Assembly (NCBI RefSeq): GCF_000210295.1
Contig: NC_026740.1
Span: 627,691 to 691,690 of the forward strand
Direction of reading: 5' to 3'
From: Trypanosoma brucei gambiense DAL972
Taxonomy: Eukaryota > Euglenozoa > Kinetoplastea > Trypanosomatida > Trypanosomatidae
DNA: 64,000 bases
This document shows positions 42,646 through 52,686 of the stretch, piece by piece. Within the stretch, counting starts at the first letter, position 1. The number at the start of each line of letters is the position of its first letter. The notes beneath the pieces are model-generated. The model was not told where the DNA came from. It saw only the letters and a program-made list of their open reading frames with translations, and did no database searches. A program made the translations under genes and the position numbers.

Positions 42646-44084
42646 CAGAAGATGCGCTGGCAACTAACGAAATGCGGTAGTTGTGGAAACACACCCACGT
42701 ACTTGGTAACCGTGATAGGCGTTCAGTCTTGTGCAGATGAGTGACTATTATATATATATATATATATTATACAGGAAACTTGAAGGTAGATGTGCTCCTG
42801 GCACCTTCACACTGAGGGCAACTCAAATGACTAAATTCTTCTTTGTCACCGCTGCTGCTTCCTGTGAACACCTGGTGTCTTAAGGCAACCAGCGTTGCAC
42901 GTAAGTGAAACTTCTTCCAATTGCTTTCCGTGTCTCTTTACAGCGATATTGCGTCGCTCGTTATAATACGTAAAGTCACCTCTGCCTCACGGAATAACAC
43001 TCACCAACGCATAAGACGTTGATAAGGGAGGGGGAAAGCCTGGCACTTGTCGCACTTTCACGCCGCAGCGTATTGACCTGTGTCCGCAACAGGTGGGTTC
43101 GGCTCCTATTAAGCGCTCAAAGAAGAACTTCCAGGTAAACGAACGCGTCTACAAAAGTGCGCACGAAGACGGTGATACCGTCACGAAAAAAACAAAAAGA
43201 GAGAAGATTTACACCTCCACTCCACCAAAAATGAGTGGAGAATTCAAACTCCCTTTTACTTAATGCCCTTTTGGTGTGTTTTATACCACCACAGAAGCAG
43301 TACCAGTCACAGGTTCGTGCGAATTTGCCCGGCCCAAACTGCCTTTCGTCGTGCACACACTACCAGGGGGTTAGACAAACTCCGTCAACCTAAAAACAAA
43401 AACAAAACGAGCGCCAATAAATGTGTATATATGTATAACTAATAACACAATCACACTTAACCTCCCCCTCTGCTCCTCCCCCTCCCTGGATATCGACCAA
43501 AATTTCCTATTTCTCTTTTTTTTTTTACCTACCTGGAATGTGGGTTAAGAGTTTTTATTACAAAATATTCTTTCTTTTATTTATCCCTGTTTGTTGTCAG
43601 GTTTTTAATCCGCTGTACCCCGTTATCAGCCCACCTGTCGTCCTTTCCTAAATCCCTTTCCTCACTCAATTCAGAGAAACAGCTGCACGGAAAGTGCTTT
43701 GAATAAAATGATCCAGTAAATACGTCCCACCAATAAGCCTTTGTTGAGATGCAGCACCTAATGTACATTAAAAAAAAAAAAAAGAAGAGAAAGAAAGGCG
43801 AGGAAAAAAGAAAACGAACATTCACACCAAATTCAATATCAACAAGCAGACATAACACGGAATAAGATGTCAAAACAGCAGGGACTCCCCCCCCTCATAC
43901 CAACCAAAAAAAAATGGAGTGCTTTCACAAGCAATAAAAATAAAAAAGAAAGAAAGAACATAACTAAACTTAGTGTTCTTGATCGAAGGGAAGGCAACAC
44001 AATACCACAAAATGATGCATAGGCAGGCGTGAAACAAGACCAAACAAGTCATGGATTGCATCCCATTCAACTCTCGATGCTTCA
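42646..44084. other. 1.4 kb spacer, no convincing gene
   Basis: Up to 43061 it is shared with copy 1. A minus-strand pyrimidine tract at about 43175-43208 with AG nearby (about 43150) is a possible acceptor for the repetitive gene. A second tract (T13 on the minus strand near 43769-43782) precedes a 63-residue frame at 43577-43768 that I judged non-coding. The rest is RPS15 3' UTR. Confidence 0.5.
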
Positions 44085-44546
44085 CTACTTGAGGGGAATG
44101 AAACGAGAAGAGTGAGTCGCACCAAAACCGGGGCGGCCGTGAGCGACAGGTTTGTACGTCAGCGAGAACTCTCCAAGATAATGGCCAATCATCTCACCCT
44201 TGATCTCCACCGCATTAAACTGGCGACCATTGTAGATTCCCACAACAGAACCCACCATCTCAGGCGTGATCACAACATCACGAAGGTGTGTCTTCACAGC
44301 TTTTGGTTTCTCACCGGCCTTCACGTTCTTCTTCGCCTCACGCAGGCGCTTCAAAAGCACAGGGGCGCGACGGTCCGCGTGGCGGTTCATGCGTCTACGG
44401 GCGCGAGCATGCACAAGTGCCTTGAACTCCTCCTCAGTGAGCGCAAGTAGTGGGTCGATTTCGTGGCCACGGTACGTGAATTTGTGGAAGGTACGCTCCT
44501 TCTTCAGCTGGTCGTACCGCTCCTGTGTAATGTTCGACGCCATCGC
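44032..44546. repeat. RPS15 duplication, copy A
   Basis: 515 bases identical by eye to 51177-51691. They cover the whole coding region, 53 bases after the stop and only about 3 bases before the ATG. Sequence outside is unrelated. Confidence 0.92.
44085..44543 (-). CDS. RPS15: 40S ribosomal protein S15 (uS19), copy A
   Basis: A 152-residue uS19-family protein of the small-subunit head. The C-terminal core has [33 protein letters not shown] and the terminal [18 protein letters not shown], all hallmark eukaryotic S15 sequence. The N-terminal extension ([18 protein letters not shown]) and the Arg-rich helix are also typical. It has an identical coding copy at 51230-51688. The 5' UTR is predicted at only about 15 bases, from an acceptor AG at 44558 behind a C/T tract at about 44572-44600. 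Duplicate genes for abundant ribosomal proteins are normal in trypanosomes, where dose replaces promoter control. Confidence 0.98.
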   Translation of the reverse strand: MASNITQERYDQLKKERTFHKFTYRGHEIDPLLALTEEEFKALVHARARRRMNRHADRRAPVLLKRLREAKKNVKAGEKPKAVKTHLRDVVITPEMVGSVVGIYNGRQFNAVEIKGEMIGHYLGEFSLTYKPVAHGRPGFGATHSSRFIPLK

Positions 44547-45309
44547 CTTCTCTCCGTCTACACGATATTAATTATAAGGAAAAGGGAGGGAAAAGACATA
44601 AAAGCGGAAAGCCACCAGGAAGGGAAAAGCCGTTACTCCAACAAACGCTTAAGTGTGTTAACACCACTTTTGGAGACGAACACCTTATCACAAGTGACGG
44701 CCTCCTCTTCGTTCGTACATATGAATATATAAATATATATCAAACTGTTACAATCAGGGGGGAGAGAAACGCGGGGCCGGTGGACCGCAAGTCATCTGAA
44801 GAAGTGATCATATCCAAAGCATCGTAAAAAGTGAACACCTTTCCGCGTTCTGTATCGGAACATCTACATCAACAAACAGCTATAATGAAGACCAAACAGA
44901 GAATGTATTCAGCCACAAGTTTCCTCGTTTTGATTCTCCAAAAATTGGTAACCGCGTCATGGAAAATGTAGCGAAGGATCATCTGCCATGATCTGGCACC
45001 AACCCGATCAGCTAGTTGCGCATATCTCAGGTGGATGTGACCCCGTTGGGTGGGGTTATACACGTACAAATACACATGCGTACTTATACTTCATACGCAT
45101 GTATTAACAAAGTCGAGACCCACAGCTGGAGGAGGGGGGGCCGTGATATTTTTCGTTGGCAATCCCCTCCTTTTTGCTTGTGCTCTTTCCACCTCACCAG
45201 CAGCCTCTACCGAGCTTCTTCAGGCCCCCTTGTCTCACACGTCCTTTTATTTCTTAGCACAACATGATCGCAACCTCTCTTCAAGAGAGGAAAAATTCTT
45301 TAAAGGAAG
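44544..45309. other. Spacer, no gene seen
   Basis: RPS15 copy A leader plus the 3' UTR of the 1019-residue gene. A short AT run lies near 44725-44740. Confidence 0.5.
44558..44605 (-). promoter_or_regulatory. Predicted spliced-leader acceptor for RPS15 copy A
   Basis: The minus strand has a pyrimidine-rich tract followed by ATCGTGTAG, AG at 44558-44559, about 15 bases before the ATG. Confidence 0.6.
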
Positions 45310-48300
45310 CTAATCTTCTCTTTCCGTTTTCGCATCTCCGTCAGAAAAGACGCTGTTGGGTATCGAGATGACCGTCTGGCGTAAAGCAGCACAAAAATCG
45401 TACCACTCCACAACGTCCTTGTCCGACTGCACTACGAGACTTAGTGGCACACAGTCATTTGTAGGGTCCCGAAGACTCGATGTCGGTGGTGACGGTACGT
45501 TACTTTCATTTGCCCGTTGTTTTCCTTTGCTAATACTTTTAGATCGGCTCCTTCTCCCCTTCACACCTTCACTGTTTTCTCGTTGGTTTTTGTTCTCTCT
45601 CGGTGACGGGTGGTTTGTTTTCACGGCGGAAACCGTTGGTGAAGAGACCAACTTTGATCCCGATGCATCAATGGAAAAGTGAATCGAGCTTCCAATGTGT
45701 TTAACCCGTGTCAGAACATCTGTGAAGACTGCCTCCAAAGAAATATCTTTGAAAGGTTGAATGAAGGCCGTCCGCTCCAGCCTTAACATATCATACGACT
45801 CTGATAGATTGAGGAGTTGCGGATTCTCTTTGTTCGGTGAAGAACCTCTTTGCTTATCCGCCTTGCTTCGCATGAAAGGGCAGGAGCGCTGAAGATAGGT
45901 TTCTGATGGTTCATATTTGTTCTCGTCGAATGCCTGCATCGCAGCGGTTGAGGTTACGATCGGGAGCAAAAAAACACCCGCGACCACCTGGCTCTCAACT
46001 ATGAAGGGACCAAGAATACTTTCAATAATATCATATACGTATTCATGAGATCTAATGACGAGGCGGCGCCAAAAGCGAGTGAGAACCGACGCGCCTACGC
46101 GGCAATGACTACTATTCGGCTCTACTTTCACAATGCCTTGTCCTTGGTAGGATGGCCGATGACGCACCTTTCGCTCGTCGGCTCGCGGCGCGGCTTCGTC
46201 GGCTGATACATCCTTGAAATTTATCCTCCCACCAACAACCGGCACGTCACTCTCCCTAAATGTCTCAGCCACCGCAAGAACGACGCAGCGCCCAACCTGC
46301 GCATCCATATCGCCCACCACCTTGAGAACCGATGACACAAGTTTGTTGTATGTAAACAAGTTGCTTCCGTCTGTGTCATATTTTAATATCCCTGCCTCCG
46401 CGTTACGTAATACTCGTTCCATCAAACCGAACAACCCAAGTGGTAGCCGGCCATCCAACACATTGACGAAGAGATAACATAATGGTTGTGTATCCTTGTG
46501 CCGCCGAGCAGCGTACCAGAGGTTGTAGCTTACTTTGGCAAACTCCATTTCAACTGCGGCGGCGGAGTTATTAGATGGATACGTGGGAGCCACGGTCCCT
46601 GACTGGAATAAGTGCTGATGAGGCGACCCGTAGGTATACGTCCGAAGAAATTTGTTGAGGAAATAGGTAACCACGTAACCAAAAGGAACATTTTCTACGC
46701 GTTCCTCCACTTCTGACACTGTTGCATCGAGTCGAACAAGGTAATTTTCAATACGTTCGAACAATTGGTACACCCGAGGTATGAACATTTTAGAGTCCCG
46801 TTTGAAGCGGCACGCCAACCGTAATGCTTCAAAGCGAGAAAAGAAGTCGTACAAAAGGGAAGAAACATCCTCACCGCTCCAGTTAAGATTAGGAATATCG
46901 CAGTCAACGTTGGTGCGCAAAAAGTGGGGAATTTCGTTCCACATAGAATTTGGGAACACTGGAATGAGTCCCCAAACACCCTCATCCCCAACGGTTTTTA
47001 AGAGGTTCTCATCATCAATCCATTCGAGTACGTTCGCCAGACGACGCAGCGCAAGGACGGAGGAATTTAACTGGTGCTTAAGGTTCATTGCAACCGCTGT
47101 GAGTTCTGCAACAATTCCACACGTGCTCTTCTTTAAATCGACACCCAGATCCGTTTGAATGGCGAAGGGCAAGTTACGCGGTCGTGGCGTCAGAGGTACG
47201 TCATCGCCCTCAACCCCGGTGTTCATGAAGCGCTTCTCATGAATGTATTTTTCAAGGTCAACAATCTGTCCCTGAAGCGACGCTACTTGCAGACGAAGAT
47301 TATTGTTACTGGTACGCAGAACATTAATTTGAAGTCGGTACGCGGAGCAATCATCAAAAGCATTATTCAGCAGCTCACGCTGAAGAGTAAGACGCGAATT
47401 GCTCATTTCCTTACGTGAAGCCTCGATAAACTGAGGTGATACCTGCTCACTCAGTTTTTTCACGCCATCCTCATTGGAGTTGATCGCATTTGATGTCTTA
47501 GGTTTGTTGTACAGAAAGAGCGCATCGTCTATCTTGGGCACGTCAATGCGATGCTTTCTAAGGAGCGAACTCAAGTCCTCCACCTGGTTGACGAGTCCCT
47601 GGTTAGTTTTAAACACCAGTGTCACAAGCCTTTTTAGCATGTTGAACTCATCCTCCTTCCGCTCGCAATCATTCAATCGCGTCATCACAATCTCTTTCGC
47701 CTTCGATAGTTCGTCATCACGCTGCTTTCGCAACGTAAACACCTCCTCGCGTAGTTGTTTTGCCACCGCCTCTGTTTTACGGTTTTCGCGGATAAGTTGA
47801 AGTACTTTTCCCTCGAAAAACTTTTCATATTTTTTATACACTGTTTCCTCCAACCGTTTCACCTCTGATGTGTGCGACTCCTGCATTGCCTCTAGCGTTG
47901 AGGCGAGTTCCTTTACATAACGCCGAGTTATCAGCATCACACCAGACAATGAAGGATACACACGACCCATATCGTCTAATGCCTTCGCCATGTTTATGGA
48001 CCGTTGCGGCTCCGGCACATGTCTAGCGCAAGTGGTGCACATGCTAGTTTCAATTTCCTGTACTCGCTTCTTAGCGCTTGTTGTACCCTCCGTAGGAGTG
48101 GCGTCGGTGTTCCATACCTTATGCTCCAAAGCTCCCCTCCCACTTTTCAATAACGGCATGCAAACTGGTTGTTCAGATGGTTTCGTAGGTGTAGCCAAGT
48201 GAGCGTCACGCATCGCCTTTCTTTTCTTGTTTGGGGTATCGAACCGCAGAGGTATTTGTGGCACGAAGCTCATGGTTCGAGTTAGCGATCGTGCATTCGC

Positions 48301-48369
48301 CAGTGTGGATTCTAGAGAGCAACTCTGTAGTACGCTGCGGCTAAGAGTGGTTTTGGCGTCATCGGACAT
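45310..48369 (-). CDS. Large coiled-coil hypothetical protein
   Basis: Not recognised; 1019 residues. The first 110 are Ser/Thr/Lys-rich and probably disordered, with a Cys pair (CTTCARH) near 115. Residues about 155-265 form a strong coiled coil (LEATVYK-type heptads; KQLREEVFTLRKQRDDELSK), with a second coiled coil at about 345-390 (SLQGQIVDLEKYIHEKRF). About 430-860 is a long helical, folded-looking region with many aromatic residues. The C-terminus (about 930-1000) is Ser/Arg/Lys-rich and low complexity. The start is an ATG. It lies between the two RPS15 copies. Size and coiled coils suggest a cytoskeletal or flagellar component, as inference only. Confidence 0.85.
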   Translation of the reverse strand: MSDDAKTTLSRSVLQSCSLESTLANARSLTRTMSFVPQIPLRFDTPNKKRKAMRDAHLATPTKPSEQPVCMPLLKSGRGALEHKVWNTDATPTEGTTSAKKRVQEIETSMCTTCARHVPEPQRSINMAKALDDMGRVYPSLSGVMLITRRYVKELASTLEAMQESHTSEVKRLEETVYKKYEKFFEGKVLQLIRENRKTEAVAKQLREEVFTLRKQRDDELSKAKEIVMTRLNDCERKEDEFNMLKRLVTLVFKTNQGLVNQVEDLSSLLRKHRIDVPKIDDALFLYNKPKTSNAINSNEDGVKKLSEQVSPQFIEASRKEMSNSRLTLQRELLNNAFDDCSAYRLQINVLRTSNNNLRLQVASLQGQIVDLEKYIHEKRFMNTGVEGDDVPLTPRPRNLPFAIQTDLGVDLKKSTCGIVAELTAVAMNLKHQLNSSVLALRRLANVLEWIDDENLLKTVGDEGVWGLIPVFPNSMWNEIPHFLRTNVDCDIPNLNWSGEDVSSLLYDFFSRFEALRLACRFKRDSKMFIPRVYQLFERIENYLVRLDATVSEVEERVENVPFGYVVTYFLNKFLRTYTYGSPHQHLFQSGTVAPTYPSNNSAAAVEMEFAKVSYNLWYAARRHKDTQPLCYLFVNVLDGRLPLGLFGLMERVLRNAEAGILKYDTDGSNLFTYNKLVSSVLKVVGDMDAQVGRCVVLAVAETFRESDVPVVGGRINFKDVSADEAAPRADERKVRHRPSYQGQGIVKVEPNSSHCRVGASVLTRFWRRLVIRSHEYVYDIIESILGPFIVESQVVAGVFLLPIVTSTAAMQAFDENKYEPSETYLQRSCPFMRSKADKQRGSSPNKENPQLLNLSESYDMLRLERTAFIQPFKDISLEAVFTDVLTRVKHIGSSIHFSIDASGSKLVSSPTVSAVKTNHPSPRENKNQRENSEGVKGRRSRSKSISKGKQRANESNVPSPPTSSLRDPTNDCVPLSLVVQSDKDVVEWYDFCAALRQTVISIPNSVFSDGDAKTERED

Positions 48370-49862
48370 GCTGTCGTTTTTCGACAGTGACCACCGTTTT
48401 TATTGTATTGTCTCGACCACGACTCTTTGGTCCTATATTTACCTTCGCTCCGTGGCACTTCTACTGTTGATCAAAACCCCAATTGTCGGTCACTCCCTCA
48501 CCACTTCGCTTCTTTGTATAACAATAATAATAGTAATAAAGGTAGGAGGTGAGGCCCTTGCTGTTAAAATTGGCCCCCTCCCTCCCTTGTTCCGTATACA
48601 CGTTTCACAGGATGTGTACAAGGATAAAGAAGAAACAAATAGTGGGAAACAACTAATTTATGTACTTAAAGTTACGAACACCACAGTAGCAGAATTAAGA
48701 AAGAGGAATCGTAACACGCCGCAGTTCCCCGACCAGTAAAAAAAAGGGGGGTGTGTAAGTCGCGTTAGCGGAGGCCGCAGTACTGCTACCAAACAACTAA
48801 ACGAGGAAACGAAGTAAACGGAGCGAGTGACTATCTGTATCCATGCGTAGTGGAGTATAGACATGATTAGCCCAAATTTCCCAACTGCATCCGAACAAAC
48901 TTCCCTCCCTTTCCTTTATAGCCACCAATAAGCTCTTCGTGGAAAGAACGAATCCTGGCAGAAAGCAGCTAAAACGGCTTTATATATATATATATATAAG
49001 AGGACTCCTATTTTACTTTCTTCTTTAGGAAAAAGTACTCTCTGCAGCGCACCTTTCTTTCGATCTGTCACGCACACACAAGTCCTTCTCCCACGCCCTC
49101 TTTTAACCCACTTTCAACAGGTGAGAAAAAAGAAGTTAAAAAGAAGAGGTAAAAAAAAAATTCCACACAATGCATTGGAGTGTGCGCACGAAGGCTCCTC
49201 ATATGCACGTCATGCAAACATAACAATGCGCATTGTGGGCTGCCCCTCTTCCTCAATACTTCAAAAACAAGCCCCTCCCCGAGTTTAAAGGTAGTCGTCA
49301 CCGACTGTTGGCCTCCACACCGTTATTATTAAGTAACTTGTGTGACTCGACAACGCGCTGTCATCACAAATACACGCACGAATGACGAAGTGAAAAAAAA
49401 ATGAAGGAAAGAAGGGGGTAAGTGTAAACAAAACACAATAATAATCTTATTCTTTATATTTTTTGTTTATTGTTTCACTTTTTGTTCGGCTCCTCCCTCA
49501 ACTCGAATGGCGGCATCCACCATGAAATCCCTCATGTTCGCAGGAGGATATTCTCCATCTACATGTAAGGCATTACACGCAAAACACCACCACCGCTAGA
49601 GAGACGATCGATTTCTCGTGGAAAATAAGAAGTCAACAGGTTGATTGTGCTCACCACCCCCTCCCTTTTCCTTTCTTTCAGTAAACCACACTCCACCCTA
49701 TTACTCATACTCTTTTCAATCTCAGACATGCTCCACCTCCGCTTCAGTACATACGTCTCACGGTCTATCCCTAAACTGGATCAGCTTATCGCTACGGCTG
49801 CGCCTGCCAGGTAAACTCGTGAGCGATTGCACGCCTCTCCGCGAAAAGATGTTAAAAGAATC
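48370..49862. other. 1.5 kb spacer, no gene seen
   Basis: Leader of the 1019-residue gene and 3' UTR of the acetyltransferase gene. Contains a (TA)n run at about 48981-48998. Frames on either strand are low complexity. Confidence 0.5.
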
Positions 49863-50789
49863 TCAGATAGTAGAAGTAGAGGTAGAAGGAGAAACAGCGG
49901 CAGCCACAGCTACAGCCGGAGTAGCGGGTTGCACAGGAGTACAGAACGGGGGATCCTTCAACCACAACTTCAAACGGACGGCGTCGGAATGATCAAGGTA
50001 GTAGCGCGGCAGAAATTTAGACTTTGCGAATCCCAAATTCAAGTACAATGAAAGAGCACGTTCGTTGTTTGTCGGAGTTTCCAGGTAAACTTCATCACAC
50101 CCTTTTTCCCTCATGAGCTCAATAGTGAGCGTAACCAGCCGGCTCCCAAGCCGGAAACCACGGAACTCGGGGATAACGGCGAACATAGCTACGTAACCGC
50201 GCAGCGGACTGTCGATGCGCTTGCGCGACACACGAGAAACTACAGCCCCTACACGTTTGCCTTTCACGGACGCGTCAGGCACGTCCTCACCGTCGTAACC
50301 GTACGCAACAATTGTTAAATCAGGCCATCCGAAAATAAAATACTCATATGTGAAGCTGCTGTAAGGCTCTGTCAACTCCTTTGTGAACAGTTGTACGATA
50401 AAATTCATCACCTCTTCGTCACCATCGAATTGTTCATAGCGAATATACTTGTTGTCTGAAACCTTTTGCCAGGCCTTCTCCTCCTCTTTCAATGGCACGA
50501 GGGCTTTTACCACCTCGGCATCACGTATTGCCTTCTCGTGCATCAGCCGCTCCGCTAGGAGCGACATCCGTAGACGATGCTCATCGACAAGCGGTTGAGC
50601 TGCAGCCACGGGTTTCGTAAGCACTTCCTCCATTTGCTTCTCCTCCAGGGCCATGGCCTGCTTCCGAGTCATTCCCTCCTTCGAGTTTTTCGATGGTACA
50701 GAAGTGCCCTCAATTGCAGCCACTAAAGCATCAATATCCACATCCTTGACGTTGTTCTTCGTCGCATTCTTTTTCCCTTTTTTTGGCAT
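49863..50789 (-). CDS. NAA30: N-alpha-acetyltransferase NAA30/MAK3-like (NatC catalytic subunit)
   Basis: A 308-residue GNAT acetyltransferase matching NAA30, which acetylates Met-hydrophobic N-termini as the catalytic part of NatC. Family landmarks in order are ELTEPYSSFTYEYFIFGWPD, RGYVAMFAVIPEFRGFRLG, CDEVYLETPTNNERALSLY, LNLGFAKSKFLPRYYL and AVRLKLWL, all close to human NAA30. The acetyl-CoA-binding motif normally R-x-x-G-x-G reads R-G-F-R-L-G, so the first Gly is replaced by Arg. About 100 N-terminal residues precede the domain and are Lys-rich then helical, not part of the GNAT fold. The C-terminus is Pro/Ala/Ser/Thr-rich. NatC auxiliary subunits are not in this window. Confidence 0.9.
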   Translation of the reverse strand: MPKKGKKNATKNNVKDVDIDALVAAIEGTSVPSKNSKEGMTRKQAMALEEKQMEEVLTKPVAAAQPLVDEHRLRMSLLAERLMHEKAIRDAEVVKALVPLKEEEKAWQKVSDNKYIRYEQFDGDEEVMNFIVQLFTKELTEPYSSFTYEYFIFGWPDLTIVAYGYDGEDVPDASVKGKRVGAVVSRVSRKRIDSPLRGYVAMFAVIPEFRGFRLGSRLVTLTIELMREKGCDEVYLETPTNNERALSLYLNLGFAKSKFLPRYYLDHSDAVRLKLWLKDPPFCTPVQPATPAVAVAAAVSPSTSTSTI

Positions 50790-51229
50790 CTTATTCCACC
50801 TCCCTTGCGCCCTTTTTTTCTTTTCCTGACTTTCCCCCGTTTTAGATTACTTTGTGATTTGACGGTACTTCTCGTTAACGTCAACCGCCTCGGTCACGGG
50901 AGTCAAACTTAATACCCTCCTTTTTAATCGACGATTCTCACGTTATTTTATATTATTTGTTATTGTAGAACCAATATGTGGAAAGTTAAAGCCACGAAAG
51001 AAGCAAAAAACAGTTACAAATGCAACCGAACAGACAAACAAATCGAAGGCCAAATGGAAAGAGTAACATTTGAAAGAAAAGAGAAGACAGCAAAAGATAA
51101 ACGAGGGGTGAAACCCAACAAGTTGCGCATTAAAAAAGGGAAGAAACCAAAGCACCGTTCACAGAAATGAAAATAAAAACAAGACCAAACAAGTCATGGA
51201 TTGCATCCCATTCAACTCTCGATGCTTCA
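50790..51229. other. Spacer, no gene seen
   Basis: NAA30 leader and RPS15 copy B 3' UTR. From 51177 rightward the sequence is the start of the RPS15 duplication. A Lys-rich frame on the plus strand at 50976-51170 reflects A-rich sequence. Confidence 0.5.
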
Positions 51230-51691
51230 CTACTTGAGGGGAATGAAACGAGAAGAGTGAGTCGCACCAAAACCGGGGCGGCCGTGAGCGACAGGTTTGT
51301 ACGTCAGCGAGAACTCTCCAAGATAATGGCCAATCATCTCACCCTTGATCTCCACCGCATTAAACTGGCGACCATTGTAGATTCCCACAACAGAACCCAC
51401 CATCTCAGGCGTGATCACAACATCACGAAGGTGTGTCTTCACAGCTTTTGGTTTCTCACCGGCCTTCACGTTCTTCTTCGCCTCACGCAGGCGCTTCAAA
51501 AGCACAGGGGCGCGACGGTCCGCGTGGCGGTTCATGCGTCTACGGGCGCGAGCATGCACAAGTGCCTTGAACTCCTCCTCAGTGAGCGCAAGTAGTGGGT
51601 CGATTTCGTGGCCACGGTACGTGAATTTGTGGAAGGTACGCTCCTTCTTCAGCTGGTCGTACCGCTCCTGTGTAATGTTCGACGCCATCGC
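51177..51691. repeat. RPS15 duplication, copy B
   Basis: Identical by eye to 44032-44546, with abrupt divergence on both sides, consistent with recurrent gene conversion limited to the coding region and the first part of the 3' UTR. Confidence 0.92.
51230..51688 (-). CDS. RPS15: 40S ribosomal protein S15 (uS19), copy B
   Basis: Encodes the same 152 residues as copy A. The reading frame is open 60 bases upstream of the ATG at 51688, but only with non-homologous sequence, so the ATG shared with copy A is the start. Its leader differs from copy A: a T-rich tract ends in TTTTAG with the AG at 51708-51709, giving about 19 bases of 5' UTR. The two copies therefore share protein and proximal 3' UTR but have different splice signals and distal 3' UTRs. 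Confidence 0.98.
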   Translation of the reverse strand: MASNITQERYDQLKKERTFHKFTYRGHEIDPLLALTEEEFKALVHARARRRMNRHADRRAPVLLKRLREAKKNVKAGEKPKAVKTHLRDVVITPEMVGSVVGIYNGRQFNAVEIKGEMIGHYLGEFSLTYKPVAHGRPGFGATHSSRFIPLK

Positions 51692-52317
51692 TTCTTGCCT
51701 AGGATGACTAAAATAAACGTTGTAGTAGTGGAGGGAACATATATACATAAAGAGACGGTTATATATGTTTCAATGCGCAGGAGGGAAAATAGATATTAAA
51801 GCGGGAGGACGTATCGTACCACCACGTAAAAGAAGCCGTCACTAAAACTCTGTGGATACTGCCATCTGGAACTCGATATGTGCTTTGCCATCCTTTCTTT
51901 GCCACGAAGGCAGGTGCAAGTATGCATCTCAATATCTTCGTGTTTACTTCCCATTCCGTGCATTGTCATTTAGTTCTAACTAATGTTACCCACAACACAT
52001 CAATTAGCTTCAAAACACTGCTGCATGGAGTTAGGGTCCCCATCACTCTGTTTTCTTGCAGTGCTTTCAACTCACCTGGTACGCACCCCTCTTCGCACAA
52101 CATCACCGAATGATGAGAACCTCTGATGTATCGTGTCTCACGTAGGTGTGTTACACAGAGGCATGGATATGTGCTACCAGTCTCACCGCATGTCGTTTCA
52201 ACACACGCAGATGCGCAGTGAACAACACAAGGCATACCTAGCACCAAAAGATTCCAGCGGCAATGCAGTATTCGTATCGCGGATACGGGGAAAAAATGTT
52301 AAGCAGTGGGTATCACT
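51689..52317. other. Spacer, no convincing gene
   Basis: RPS15 copy B leader and the 3' UTR of the 122-residue gene. A Cys-rich 89-residue minus-strand frame at 51966-52235 lacks a splice signal in the 82 bases above it and was rejected. Confidence 0.45.
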
Positions 52318-52686
52318 TTACTCATCTGGAGAACCCTCCGTCACGCGCACCTTCCCCACAGCCTCTACGTACTCTTCCATCAAACTATCCAACGAAGCTT
52401 TTGCCGATTCTTCGCTGCCCGCCGACGGCTTATGGGATTGCTCTCCCGAGCTTCCCTTTTGTTTGAAGTCAAATCGAATTCCTAAATCGTCTTGCAATGG
52501 TTTTCCCTCCCAAACGTCGGAGCCATTCGCCCGCAGAGCACCGAGCAATTGGTCAAGTTTACCCTCTAACGAATCGCTGGGGTAAGTCGATCCCGCAGTG
52601 CCAGTCCCATTGCCACAACTCACGTCGTCTTCCTTTCCCAATGCGGCTAAAAGCGCCTTCATATCCCCCGCGAGGTCCTTGTCCAT
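52318..52686 (-). CDS. Small acidic hypothetical protein
   Basis: A 122-residue acidic, Gly/Ser-rich protein I do not recognise. Residues 1-17 and 38-55 look like short amphipathic helices (LAGDMKALLAALGKEDD; LEGKLDQLLGALRANGSD). A third helix lies near 95-112 (ASLDSLMEEYVEAVGKVRV). The segments between are disordered. The ATG at 52686 was used, preceded in frame only by GTG. The periodic short helices could be peroxin-like or binding motifs, but no clear family motif was found. Composition and codon use look coding rather than random. Confidence 0.6.
   Translation of the reverse strand: MDKDLAGDMKALLAALGKEDDVSCGNGTGTAGSTYPSDSLEGKLDQLLGALRANGSDVWEGKPLQDDLGIRFDFKQKGSSGEQSHKPSAGSEESAKASLDSLMEEYVEAVGKVRVTEGSPDE

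Larger units (their letters stand above)
38350..43061. repeat. Large tandem duplication, copy 2
   Basis: Matches 32365-38249 apart from six fewer 195-base units, absence of the frameshift, and a few substitutions. The right boundary of similarity cannot be set because copy 1 enters the gap; the first 20 bases after the gap have small mismatches suggestive of poor read ends. Confidence 0.93.

Noticed and set aside
43577..43768. 63-residue minus-strand protein after a strong T run
   Set aside because: The ATG lies upstream of the first AG after the pyrimidine tract, so it would be spliced off, and the composition is not protein-like.
51966..52235. Cys-rich 89-residue minus-strand protein
   Set aside because: It lies 82 bases downstream of another gene's stop with no pyrimidine tract between, and the Cys pattern fits no family I know.
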